From Acidobacteriota bacterium (GTDB lineage Bacteria > Acidobacteriota > Terriglobia > Bryobacterales > Bryobacteraceae), in assembly GCA_026394055.1 (NCBI GenBank), contig JAPKYZ010000031.1, forward strand, positions 1 through 47,675: a stretch of 47,675 nucleotides of DNA, written 5' to 3'. The notes under the pieces are model-generated. The model worked only from the letters and a program-made list of their open reading frames with translations. It had not been told where the DNA came from and ran no database searches. Both the position numbers and the translations under genes were made by a program. Shown piece after piece: positions 27,087 through 34,361 of the stretch. The first letter of the stretch is position 1. Every line of letters begins with the position of its first letter.

Positions 27087-28216
27087 TGTGGGCCGTGGCT
27101 CGCTGGTGGCGGCTGATCCTGGCGGTGGGCCTCCTGGGTGCGCTGCCGCTTGCGGCGGCGGAAAAGTTCCGGGTCAAGTACTTTCTCGACAAGGATGACG
27201 AATCCTTAGGCATCATCGAGCTGAACTTCTTGACGGCCCGCCGCGCCGTGGCCATCGGGCAACTGGACACCAACAAGCGCCGTTACGGCGTCATGCTCTC
27301 CACCAGCGACGGCGGTGAGACCTGGCAGAGCGAGCCGCTGAAGGACCTGCCGCGGTCGCTGTTCTTTTTGAATGACTCCCTGGGTTGGATGGTGACTGAG
27401 CGCGGGGTCTGGCAAACCGAAGAAGGCGGCCGGTCCTGGCGGAAGTTGAGCGGCGAACAGAGTATCGCCCGGGTCCACTTCCTGGACGCCCAGCGTGGGT
27501 TCGCCGTGGGGGCGCTCAAAAAGCTGCTGGCCACCAAAGACGGCGGCAAAACCTGGGCGAAGGTGCCCGCGGGGGACCTGCCCGAGACGCGGCCCGACTT
27601 CACCGTCTATTCACAGATCGTTTCGCCGGAGCCCAACTGGCTGCTGGTGGCGGGAACCTCCATCCCTCCGCGCCGCCAGTCCCGCCGTGATCTGCCGCCG
27701 TGGCTGGAACCTGAAGAGGCGAAGCACCGGACGCAGCGGCCCACGGTGATGTTGGTGGTGGAATCCCGCGACGGGGGCGTTACCTGGCGCCACGGCACCA
27801 CTTCGATGTTCGGGCGCATTGCAAAAGTCACCGTTGGTGCGGGCAAGGTGGGGCTAGGGATCTTTCAGTTCGACGATCAGTTTGACTGGCCCGCGGAAGT
27901 TTACAAGCTGACGCTCAACAATGGCCGCAGCACCCGGGTGTTCCGCTACAAAGACCGCCTGGTGACCGATGGCCTCATCGAGCCGGACGGGTCCGCCTAT
28001 CTGGCGGCGATCGAACCCGCCACGGAAGTTCGGGGAATCCCGATTCCCGGAAAAGTTCATATCCACCGGTCGCGCGGCTCGGAGATGGACCTCTGGGCGG
28101 AGGTCCCGGTGGATTATCGAGCGGTCGCCAGCCGCGCGACGCTGGCGCGGTCGCCCGATGGCTCAATGTGGCTGGTGACTTCGGCGGGCATGATCTTGAA
28201 GCTGGAAGACCGTTAA
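27086..28216 (+). CDS. YCF48/BNR-like beta-propeller protein, exported
   Basis: 376 residues from ATG at 27086, whose A is the last base of the GAF stop TGA. The signal peptide is WWRLILAVGLLGALPLAAAE. Repeats of the YCF48/BNR type follow: STSDGGETWQSEPL, QTEEGGRSWRKLSG, ATKDGGKTWAKVPAG, ESRDGGVTWRHGTT. Relatives assist photosystem II assembly in phototrophs, but in other bacteria they are secreted or periplasmic propellers of unknown role. The overlap with the GAF gene indicates one transcript. Confidence 0.88.
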   Translation: MWAVARWWRLILAVGLLGALPLAAAEKFRVKYFLDKDDESLGIIELNFLTARRAVAIGQLDTNKRRYGVMLSTSDGGETWQSEPLKDLPRSLFFLNDSLGWMVTERGVWQTEEGGRSWRKLSGEQSIARVHFLDAQRGFAVGALKKLLATKDGGKTWAKVPAGDLPETRPDFTVYSQIVSPEPNWLLVAGTSIPPRRQSRRDLPPWLEPEEAKHRTQRPTVMLVVESRDGGVTWRHGTTSMFGRIAKVTVGAGKVGLGIFQFDDQFDWPAEVYKLTLNNGRSTRVFRYKDRLVTDGLIEPDGSAYLAAIEPATEVRGIPIPGKVHIHRSRGSEMDLWAEVPVDYRAVASRATLARSPDGSMWLVTSAGMILKLEDR

Positions 28217-28346
28217 ATCATTCTGCTGAGCCGCTGGTTTATCCACATAATTGTCACAGAAAAGTCACAATACGATTCCGGTAAGCGATTGATTACGCGG
28301 CGCCGTAAAAGTTGATCATAATCTAGCGCCAGAATCGAGTTTTCTT

Positions 28347-28376
28347 TTGACTTCATTTTGGTGACAGGCGCATACT
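28347..28376 (+). promoter_or_regulatory. Probable promoter of the structured RNA
   Basis: TTGACT (28347-28352) and CATACT (28371-28376) are separated by 18 bases on the plus strand. A start six to seven bases after the -10 falls at 28382-28384, the first bases of the closing stem of the RNA candidate. Confidence 0.55.
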
Positions 28377-28381
28377 CCACT

Positions 28382-29003
28382 CGGTTCCAGGAGATGAATG
28401 GAACGGGAGCCCAGCGGTTGGTAACGGGCTCAAAGCGTTGATCTGGCAGGCGAGCACGCCCAAACGGGCTCACCTGACGGGGAGCGATGAGCGAAACGGG
28501 CCAGCGGCGGGGCAAGCAGATCTCCCGGTAATCCGGCTGCGTGTGTTGATCTGTTCCGGGCCCGACCGATGAGGTTGTGGTTTCCGGGCAGGGAGGACCG
28601 GCCGGCTTGGCGGGAGCCAGACCAGCGTGGGCAGATCCGAAACGGGCCATCGGCAGCGATCCACCCCCAGGGCGTTAGCGCCCGAAGAGGTGGTGAGCCG
28701 ATGGTGGAACGGACGGACCGGACTCCGGTGGTTGGTGCGGACACCGTAGGCCAGGAGCATTGACCTCTCCGGCGGCACTCCCTGCAAAGGGGCGTCGCGG
28801 AGGGCGAGCGAAAGGCCACGGCTAGGCATCCTGCTTCGGCGGTAGCGAGGACGGCGGGCGATCCGTGCTGAAGGCGCAGGGGAGAAACACTCCTGCGGTG
28901 GAGCGAATGGCCAAGCCGTCGGGTGTTACCGCTGCACTGTTTCCGCTGAGCTAGCCAGCGGGAAACAGTCCGGCCATTCATTTCTTGGAACCGTTTTCTT
29001 TTG
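28382..29003 (+). ncRNA. Candidate large structured RNA, about 612 nt, class unknown
   Basis: No convincing protein frame exists between 28217 and 29024. The first 20 bases (28382-28401, starting CGGTTCCAGG) pair over their full length with 28974-28993 (ending TTGGAACCG), including two G-U pairs that form only in plus-strand RNA. Inside are many hairpins: GAGCCC 28407-28412 with GGGCTC 28426-28431; a three-part arm of CCATCGGC 28647-28654 with GCCGATGG 28697-28704, CCACC 28661-28665 with GGTGG 28689-28693, and GGGCG 28670-28674 with CGCCC 28679-28683; GCAGG 28876-28880 with CCTGC 28892-28896; and ACTGTTTCC...GGAAACAGT 28936-28969. A T-rich tail (TTTTCTTTT, 28994-29002) follows the closing stem like a terminator. 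I found no hallmark of RNase P, tmRNA, SRP or 6S RNA. Confidence 0.65.
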
Positions 29004-29024
29004 CCGGGTGCTCCGGATGACGGC

Positions 29025-29411
29025 TTAGCGCAACGCGCTCACGGTGCCGCGCTGTTCGGCCGGTGGCGTCGCAGCGGCCGCGCGGCTTCTCACCCGGCGG
29101 AAGCTGACAAAGTTGCAGCGGCAGGAGGCGCAGCGGACTCGCTTCGCCCCCAGAGCCATCGCCCACTTCTGCGAGGTCCGCGGTTGAACGTACTTTTCCG
29201 ACCATGTCGTGAGGTCCATAGACCGGTAGCAGTACGGGCAGTGCGCGTAGGCAATTTCGCGCAGCAACCACAGGCTGGACCAGTAACGGCGCCGGCAGGC
29301 GCGGCACTGCACGTGTTCCAAGCCAAACAAGCTGGCTAAACGCTCCCCAGCGCTGCGCTGGCTGGGGACGCGCGGGTCGTGGGCTCCGCAATGGGGGCAT
29401 TCTAAGTGCAT
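29025..29411 (-). CDS. Protein with four zinc-ribbon CxxC knuckles
   Basis: About 128 residues from ATG at 29411 (MHLECPHCG). ATG at 29444 gives an 11-residue basic extension. Four CxxC pairs are present: CPHC, CRAC, CPYC and CASC, the first three in roughly 30-residue steps, as in tandem zinc ribbons. The rest is basic with conserved-looking aromatic residues (RRYWSSLWLLREIAYAHCPYCYRSM). It may bind nucleic acid or act as a structural adaptor; no enzyme motif is visible. It ends 22 bases beyond the T-rich tail of the structured RNA, convergently. Confidence 0.72.
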   Translation of the reverse strand: MHLECPHCGAHDPRVPSQRSAGERLASLFGLEHVQCRACRRRYWSSLWLLREIAYAHCPYCYRSMDLTTWSEKYVQPRTSQKWAMALGAKRVRCASCRCNFVSFRRVRSRAAAATPPAEQRGTVSALR

Positions 29412-29489
29412 GGGCGACCGTGAAAACCGACTCTTTATCGGCATATCGGCGGCCCCCAGGGCGAAAAAGAGCTCCGCGGCGAAAAAAAC

Positions 29490-30335
29490 TTACAGTTGGC
29501 CGAAGGTCGCCCGGAAGGCATCAAGCAGCCGAGCCTGGACTCCGGTGCTGGCCGCCGCCGGGCGCAGCGTGAGACCCTCAATCTCCGCGATGGGCAACAA
29601 GTCCCGCGTGGAGGAGGTCATAAAGACCTCGTCCGCCTTTTCGAGATCCGCTGGCAGCAGCGTGCCCTCTTTCACCGTAAGGCCCGGCAGCCGGATCTCT
29701 TCGAGCAGCAGCGCGCGCGTAATGCCGGGCAGGCAACCGGAGTTGAGCGGCGGCGTCACCACCCGGCTTCCAAACACCGCGAATAGATTGGCCGACGTAC
29801 ACTCGCTCACTTCGCCACGCTCATTCAGCAGCACCACTTCGTCATAGCCCCGCTGGTTGGCCTGTTCGAGCAGCACCAGATTGAACGACCAGCTGAGCAT
29901 CTTGGTCCCGGCAAAGACGTGGTCCGCGTGCCGGGTCTTGGGCGCCAGCGCCAGGCGGGCGGCGGTGCCCCAATCCTTCAGATCTTTCGTGAAGGCGATC
30001 AGGTCAAAGTCCGTGGCGATTCCGGGCCCCTCGAACATCCCGCCCTTGTTGCGGACCACGGCCACGCGCAGGGTGGAGTTCTGGGCGTTGTTCGCCTCCA
30101 CCAGCTTCAGCAGCCGCTCCTTCAGCCAGTCGGAGGAGTCGGGGAAGGGCACGTGCAGCAGTTCCGCATCGCGCTTCATGCGGGCCCAATGGCGGGGATA
30201 GGCGTAAAGCGAGCCTTCAAAGACGCGCAAAGTGGAAAAGACTCCCCAGCCGTTCAGCAAGCCCACCTGACCCGGCGTGAGCAGATGATCCGCCGTGTCG
30301 CGGATGGCGTCGTTGTGAAGCAGGTACCGGTGCAC
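29490..30335 (-). CDS. Class IV (branched-chain/D-amino-acid/ADC lyase) PLP enzyme
   Basis: 281 residues from GTG at 30335. The fold-type IV pattern is clear: HNDAIRDTADHLLTPGQVGLLNGWGVFSTLRVFEG at the N-terminus, probable PLP lysine in AGTKMLSWSFNLVL, then GYDEVVLLNERGEVSECTSANLFAVFG and LPGITRALLLEE. Members are branched-chain aminotransferases (IlvE), D-amino-acid aminotransferases or aminodeoxychorismate lyases (PabC); I cannot choose between them, although the short size and GVFSTLR phrase are compatible with all. TTG at 30380 is a possible upstream start, but TACCCT lies exactly six bases before GTG 30335. It is divergent from thiO. Confidence 0.88.
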   Translation of the reverse strand: MHRYLLHNDAIRDTADHLLTPGQVGLLNGWGVFSTLRVFEGSLYAYPRHWARMKRDAELLHVPFPDSSDWLKERLLKLVEANNAQNSTLRVAVVRNKGGMFEGPGIATDFDLIAFTKDLKDWGTAARLALAPKTRHADHVFAGTKMLSWSFNLVLLEQANQRGYDEVVLLNERGEVSECTSANLFAVFGSRVVTPPLNSGCLPGITRALLLEEIRLPGLTVKEGTLLPADLEKADEVFMTSSTRDLLPIAEIEGLTLRPAAASTGVQARLLDAFRATFGQL

Positions 30336-30341
30336 TCTTTC

Positions 30342-30347
30342 AGGGTA
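30342..30347 (-). promoter_or_regulatory. Candidate -10 box six bases before the class IV enzyme gene
   Basis: Minus-strand TACCCT fits TANNNT and ends six bases before GTG at 30335. No Shine-Dalgarno sequence lies at the normal distance. Confidence 0.45.
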
Positions 30348-30382
30348 GACGAGGTTAGGATGGAATTTGGTATTCGACAAGC

Positions 30383-31276
30383 GTGCTATTTGACACAGTG
30401 GTGGTGGGTGCGGGCCTGATCGGCCTCGCGATTGCGCGACGGTTGCAGAAGGCCGGGCACAGCGTGATGTTGTTCGATCAAGGCCGCGCGGGCGGGGAAG
30501 CCAGTTGGGCCGGGGCCGGAATGTTAGCGCCCCACGGCGAATCGTTCCCCGATGCTTACTGGACGCGCCTGGCGCACCACGCGCTGGCCGAGTATCCAGG
30601 TTTTGTGGCGAGCCTGAGCGCCCCGGTCGATTTCCGTGTCTCAGGCGCCATTGAGCACCGCGACGGCCAGCGCCTGGAGTTTCCCGATGAGGCTCAAGTG
30701 AACCCGCGCGATCTGGTCGCGGCCCTGCGGCCGGGCCTGGGTGTGGCCGAGAACTCGCGCGTCGAACGTATCGAGACTGTCCCGAACGGCGTGTCGATCA
30801 ACGGCATTCAAGCGCGCACGGCGGTGGTGGCGGGCGGCGCCTGGAGCAGCCTGCTGCCCGGCCTGCCCGCCACCTTTCCCGTGCGCGGCCACATGCTGGC
30901 CTTCGAGATGCCGCCGGGCTCGTTACCCCAGATCCTGCGCTCCGGACACACCTACCTGCTCCAGCGAGCCTCGGGCTTGACGCTGGCCGGCTCCACCGAG
31001 CAACTCGTTGGGTTTGACCGATCACTCGACCAAGAGGCGCTGGCCGATCTGGCCGTCCGGTCGGGCGAGCTATGGCCAGAGCTCGCCGGTCGCACGCCCG
31101 ACGACACCTGGTGCGGCTTCCGCCCCGCAACGCCATCGGGCGTGCCAGAGGTCCACCAACTCGCTGGAAGCCCCATCTGGTGCGCCTACGGCCACTTCCG
31201 CAACGGCATTCTGCTGGCTGATGTGACAGCGGAGTTGGTGGTGAATGATCTGGTGGCGGCGCTGGCGGGGGAGTAG
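30383..31276 (+). CDS. thiO: Glycine oxidase ThiO-like FAD enzyme
   Basis: 297 residues from GTG at 30383. The N-terminal Rossmann motif VVVGAGLIGLAIARRL binds FAD. The DAO-family body follows, with GRAGGEASWAGAGMLAPHGE, the central domain and the C-terminal YGHFRNGILLADVTA, which is close to glycine oxidase ThiO. ThiO oxidises glycine to the imine used in thiazole synthesis for thiamine; thiC, for the pyrimidine half, lies at 38.2 kb. The D-amino-acid oxidase family is broad, so the substrate is probable rather than certain. TATTCG lies six bases before GTG, a weak match to the -10 pattern of neighbouring genes. Confidence 0.8.
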   Translation: MLFDTVVVGAGLIGLAIARRLQKAGHSVMLFDQGRAGGEASWAGAGMLAPHGESFPDAYWTRLAHHALAEYPGFVASLSAPVDFRVSGAIEHRDGQRLEFPDEAQVNPRDLVAALRPGLGVAENSRVERIETVPNGVSINGIQARTAVVAGGAWSSLLPGLPATFPVRGHMLAFEMPPGSLPQILRSGHTYLLQRASGLTLAGSTEQLVGFDRSLDQEALADLAVRSGELWPELAGRTPDDTWCGFRPATPSGVPEVHQLAGSPIWCAYGHFRNGILLADVTAELVVNDLVAALAGE

Positions 31277-31304
31277 CGGGTGAAGCTCGCCCAATGTAGC
31301 GGTC

Positions 31305-31331
31305 TTGACGATCAAATGGTCCAGGTACAAT
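31305..31331 (+). promoter_or_regulatory. Promoter of the DUF433/toxin pair
   Basis: TTGACG (31305-31310) and TACAAT (31326-31331) are separated by 15 bases, nine bases before ATG 31341. The leader would be only about 3 bases. Confidence 0.45.
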
Positions 31332-31340
31332 GAAGCAGTT

Positions 31341-31553
31341 ATGCCCGAGCGAGTAGTAGTCTCCGACCCTGACATTTTGAACGGAACACCTTGCTTCGAG
31401 GGCACGCGCGTCCCCTTCAAGAATCTGATCGACTACTTGGAAGGCGGCCATACGCTGAGCGAATTTGTGCGCCAGTTTCCGACCGTGTCACAGGATCAGG
31501 CGATCCGGGCCCTTGAGCAAGCGAAGGAATCACTGCTCGCCGAGATTGCGTGA
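31341..31553 (+). CDS. DUF433 antitoxin-like protein
   Basis: 70 residues. PDILNGTPCFEGTRVPFKNLIDYLEGGHTLSEFVRQFPTVSQDQAIRALEQAKESL is a full DUF433 domain, a winged-helix-like antitoxin usually encoded just before a DUF5615 PIN-like nuclease. The stop TGA overlaps the GTG of the toxin frame (GTGA), the typical coupled arrangement. It should bind its partner and repress its own promoter, but the partner is frameshifted here. Confidence 0.9.
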   Translation: MPERVVVSDPDILNGTPCFEGTRVPFKNLIDYLEGGHTLSEFVRQFPTVSQDQAIRALEQAKESLLAEIA

Positions 31554-31868
31554 AAGTCCTTCTCGACGAGTGTTTGCCGGTTGACTTTCGGCACCACTTA
31601 CCCGGGCACGAAGTTCACACGGCGGAGTGGGCCGGTTTTCGGCTTGAAGAATGGGCTCTTGCTGCAGCACGCCGAAAGCGCGGGCAATGAAGTCCTCATC
31701 ACCGTTGACCAGGGCCTCCGCTATCAACAAAATCTGGCCCAGCGAAAGATCTCGATCCTGATGATCCGCTCCAGAACGAACCAGATGGAAGATCTGGTGC
31801 CGCTGGCGGGCTCGGTTCTGTCTGCTCTGGCTGGGACTGGTCCGGGGCAGGTCAGCGTCGCGACGTAA
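31550..31868 (+). pseudogene. DUF5615 PIN-like toxin with a frameshift
   Basis: From GTG 31550 the frame reads KVLLDECLPVDFRHHLPGHEVHTAEWAGF, the start of a DUF5615 PIN-like protein with the acidic D-E pair. It then runs into a stop within about 20 codons. The remainder of the family (GLKNGLLLQHAESAGNEVLITVDQGLRYQQNLAQRKISILMIRSRTNQMEDLVPL) continues in the frame one base ahead up to 31868. Removing one T from the TTTT run near 31635 joins both parts as EWAGFGLKNG. This is either an inactivating mutation or a sequencing error in a homopolymer. Confidence 0.85.
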
Positions 31869-31966
31869 CTACAGCGCCCTTAGCGCGAGCCTCTTGCAAA
31901 GATCAACGCCCTCTGAGGAGGCATCGGATGGTCCAATCCCCCCGTGAGATGATGCACCATTAGACG

Positions 31967-33151
31967 ATGAGCATCTACGACGCAATCGGCGCGCGCACCA
32001 TCATCAACGCCAAAGGTACCTCCACCCGCGTCTCCGGGGCACTACTGGCGCCGGAGGTGACGGCGGCTATGCAGGAGGCGGGGCAATACTGCGTGGACAT
32101 GGCCGAGATTCAGGCGGCGGCCAGCAAGATCATTGCCGAGGTCACCGGCGCCGAAGCGGGCATTGTGACCTCCGGCGCCGCGGCCGGGCTGCTGCTGGGG
32201 ACCGCCGCGTGCGTCGCGGGGCTCGACCCGGCCAAGATGGCGCGGCTGCCCGACACGACGGGCATGAAGAGCGAAGTGATCATGGTGCGCAGCCAGCGCA
32301 ATCAGTATGACCATGCTGTCCGCGCCGCTGGGGTCCACATTGTCGAGGTAGGTTTGCCGGATCGCGTGGCCGGTGCGGGTGTACGCGATGCGGAGCCGTG
32401 GGAGATTGCCGCCGCGATCACGGAGCGCACCGCTGCGATCGTCTATGTGGCCAATGCCCGGTCTCGCCCCACCATCGAGGAAGTTGCGCGCGTCGCCAAT
32501 TCGAAACACGTGCCGCTGTTAGTCGATGCGGCGGCGCAACTGCCTCCTGCCGCCAACCTGCGCCGCTTTATTGCTGCGGGTGCCGATCTGGTGGCTTACT
32601 CCGGCGGCAAGGCAATCGGCGGCCCGCAAGGCTCCGGCATCCTTTGCGGCGGGCGGGACCTGATCATGTCCGCCGTACTGCAACAGCTCGACATGGACAT
32701 CGCCTGGGAGCAGTGGACCCCACCGCCCAGCCTGATCGACAAAGCCCGCCTGCCCGGCCTGCCGCCGCATGGCATCGGGCGGCAGTGCAAAGTGGGCAAG
32801 GAGACCATCGTCGGCCTGCTGGTGGCGCTGCGCCGCTTTCTGGCCGAAGATGATCAGTCGCGGCACGACCGCTTACTGGGCCTGGTGAAGCGCCTCGATT
32901 CCGCCACCGGCTCCCTGCGCAACGCCCGAACGGAAGTCCGCACCGGAGGCTCACCCAGCTTCGTCCTGACGCTGGAGCGGGGCTTCAAGCTGACCGGCAT
33001 GGAGGTCTGCATTGCGCTGCAGAACGGCACCCCTTCGATTCACGCGGACCCCTCGCAAGCGGCCAACGGCATCATCGGCTTCAGCCCCGCCTCGCTGCGC
33101 CCGGAAGACCCGGACTTAATCGGGCGGCGGCTGCGGGAGTTGATCGGGTAG
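31967..33151 (+). CDS. SelA-like PLP-dependent enzyme (aminotransferase-fold ammonia-lyase)
   Basis: 394 residues. It has the fold-type I pattern with probable PLP lysine K215 (VAYSGGKAIGGPQGSG), cofactor aspartate near D187 (PLLVDAAAQLPP) and substrate-side segments GARTIINAKGTSTRVSG and SGAAAGLLLGTAACV. These features match the SelA-like family that includes D-glucosaminate-6-phosphate ammonia-lyase (DgaE) and related lyases, not true selenocysteine synthase, as no selenoprotein genes are nearby. The substrate is unknown. The gene stands alone between the toxin remnant and a palindromic repeat that could terminate its transcript. Confidence 0.86.
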   Translation: MSIYDAIGARTIINAKGTSTRVSGALLAPEVTAAMQEAGQYCVDMAEIQAAASKIIAEVTGAEAGIVTSGAAAGLLLGTAACVAGLDPAKMARLPDTTGMKSEVIMVRSQRNQYDHAVRAAGVHIVEVGLPDRVAGAGVRDAEPWEIAAAITERTAAIVYVANARSRPTIEEVARVANSKHVPLLVDAAAQLPPAANLRRFIAAGADLVAYSGGKAIGGPQGSGILCGGRDLIMSAVLQQLDMDIAWEQWTPPPSLIDKARLPGLPPHGIGRQCKVGKETIVGLLVALRRFLAEDDQSRHDRLLGLVKRLDSATGSLRNARTEVRTGGSPSFVLTLERGFKLTGMEVCIALQNGTPSIHADPSQAANGIIGFSPASLRPEDPDLIGRRLRELIG

Positions 33152-33175
33152 CCGCAAGGGGTCGCCGCCGTGATC

Positions 33176-33240
33176 AGCCCCATGCGTCAGCTTGGGGCTT
33201 CTGCGGGGGCTCGGGCAAGCCCAAGCTCACGCATGGGGCT
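33176..33240. repeat. Paired palindromic (REP-like) element
   Basis: Arm 33176-33199 (AGCCCCATGCG...) is identical to 18056-18079 and similar to the units at 14562 and 14641. The inverted arm is 33218-33240. It lies 25 bases after the SelA-like stop and may serve as a terminator. Confidence 0.85.
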
Positions 33241-33323
33241 GGGCCAAGGGGCCGGTAAAGCAATTGTGATGGTTGGAGAATCCATCTCGGGTCAAGCCTT
33301 AAGAATCGTCTATTACCATGTTG

Positions 33324-33650
33324 TTAGCCAGATGTGCTTCGGTTGAAGCAGGGCTTCAGAAATCCCACCCCTGAGGCGGCGATATTGATGTAATCGGCAG
33401 GCTCAAACGCTAAGTATTGGCGGGCCGCGGCTTCCACCGCGAACTTCACCATGGTCATCAGCGTGGCCATGACGTTGGGTTCAAGATTTCGGCGCCCTTT
33501 TCCGGGTACGATCTGTCCGCAAATGCCGAAACTGTCCGTCAGCCAGCCGCAGGCACCGGATTTGCAGCCTTCGAACACCCTGTCCGTCCCACCGCCGCTC
33601 GATTGAACTGCTGCGCTGTCCGCGAAGGGCTCCAGTGTGGAGCGAACCAA
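33324..33650 (-). CDS. Weak hypothetical ORF downstream of hicB
   Basis: 108 residues on the hicB strand, starting 43 bases after the hicB stop. The second half is protein-like (NLEPNVMATLMTMVKFAVEAAARQYLAFEPADYINIAASGVGFLKPCFN), while the N-terminal half has poor coding character. It may be the end of a decayed gene. I recognise no family. Apart from this and the repeat at 33176-33240, the stretch 33152-33693 holds nothing recognisable. Confidence 0.3.
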   Translation of the reverse strand: MVRSTLEPFADSAAVQSSGGGTDRVFEGCKSGACGWLTDSFGICGQIVPGKGRRNLEPNVMATLMTMVKFAVEAAARQYLAFEPADYINIAASGVGFLKPCFNRSTSG

Positions 33651-33693
33651 GTTCTGGGTAAGCTGGTGAGTTGGAGTCGGCGCCTATGGCCGA

Positions 33694-34134
33694 CTAAGCG
33701 GCGTTCCGCACTTCGAGGCCGATCTCTTTACCGAGCACCCGGAATGCCGCCTCGATCGATTCAATCCGCGATGGATGCCGCAGCCGGAACAGACGCTCTA
33801 CGTTTGGCGCGGCCATTCCCATCAGGCGCCCGAGGTCAGCCTTACGTAGTCCCGCCTTTTGCAGTTGGCGGTAGAGCTCGATTTTAGCGGCAGCCACGAG
33901 GGGGATAAACACGAGCCGGGTGTTTGTTTGCGCCCGTCGCCTGGGGATTGGGACCGGTTCTCCGTGCCGGATGTGATACTGGGCCAAATCCAGAATCAAT
34001 TCGCGGGCCATCTCGTGTGCGGCCTCTTCGGTATCCGCCTGGGTGACGCCCCAACCAAAATCCGGCAGCGTGATCACGAATCCGCCGGATGGGTCGCGCT
34101 CAAAGACCGCTGAATACGCCGCTGTCCTCGTCAT
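33694..34134 (-). CDS. hicB: HicB-family antitoxin
   Basis: 146 residues. The N-terminal partial RNase H-like fold reads YSAVFERDPSGGFVITLPDFGWGVTQADTEEAAHEMARELILDLAQYHIRHGEPVPIP, the HicB pattern. The C-terminal part (GLRKADLGRLMGMAAPNVERLFRLRHPSRIESIEAAFRVLGKEIGLEV) is a Cro/XRE-like helix-turn-helix. The ATG overlaps the hicA stop (ATGA) and GGAGG lies upstream. It should neutralise HicA and bind the palindrome at 34334-34355. Confidence 0.92.
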   Translation of the reverse strand: MTRTAAYSAVFERDPSGGFVITLPDFGWGVTQADTEEAAHEMARELILDLAQYHIRHGEPVPIPRRRAQTNTRLVFIPLVAAAKIELYRQLQKAGLRKADLGRLMGMAAPNVERLFRLRHPSRIESIEAAFRVLGKEIGLEVRNAA

Positions 34135-34325
34135 TGTGCCAGTCCTCCGGGTTTCAACCCCAATTCCTTCATGATGGCGTGGAATGTTCCTGTCCTGATT
34201 TCTTCTGACGGGTGACGGGGAATCGTTGTTTTCCGGTCTCCGAGAATCGCCACTGTATGTTGAGTCCCTTCTTCAAACCGGACGCCGTGCTTCTTCAGCA
34301 AGCGCTTCAATTCGCGTGCCGTCAT
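34131..34325 (-). CDS. hicA: HicA-family mRNA interferase toxin
   Basis: 64 residues. KRLLKKHGVRFEEGTQHTVAILGDRKTTIPRHPSEEIRTGTFHAIMKELGL is the dsRBD-like HicA fold, with the catalytic histidine in GTQHTV. HicA cleaves mRNA when free of HicB. The toxin gene comes first, as usual for hicAB. ATG 34325 lies just after a palindromic operator. Confidence 0.92.
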   Translation of the reverse strand: MTARELKRLLKKHGVRFEEGTQHTVAILGDRKTTIPRHPSEEIRTGTFHAIMKELGLKPGGLAQ

Positions 34326-34333
34326 TCGTCAAG

Positions 34334-34355
34334 ATATTATCACGGGTGATAATAT
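34334..34355. promoter_or_regulatory. Perfect 22-bp palindrome, probable HicB operator
   Basis: ATATTATCAC-GG-GTGATAATAT is a perfect inverted repeat ending nine bases before hicA. It contains an AT-rich -10-like TAATAT on the minus strand, so a bound repressor would block the promoter. Confidence 0.7.
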
Positions 34356-34361
34356 GCCCGG

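Noticed and set aside
28213..28981. Several overlapping minus-strand ORFs (for example 28213-28650 and 28430-28981)
   Set aside because: They have no family resemblance, skewed arginine/proline/serine composition, and lie opposite a plus-strand sequence with strong paired structure; better explained as random open frames in a GC-rich RNA gene.
28382..28993. Identity as RNase P RNA, tmRNA, SRP RNA or 6S RNA
   Set aside because: The conserved RNase P GAGGAAAGTCC core, the tmRNA tag and CCA end, the SRP GGAAG-tetraloop pattern and the 6S single bubble were not found.
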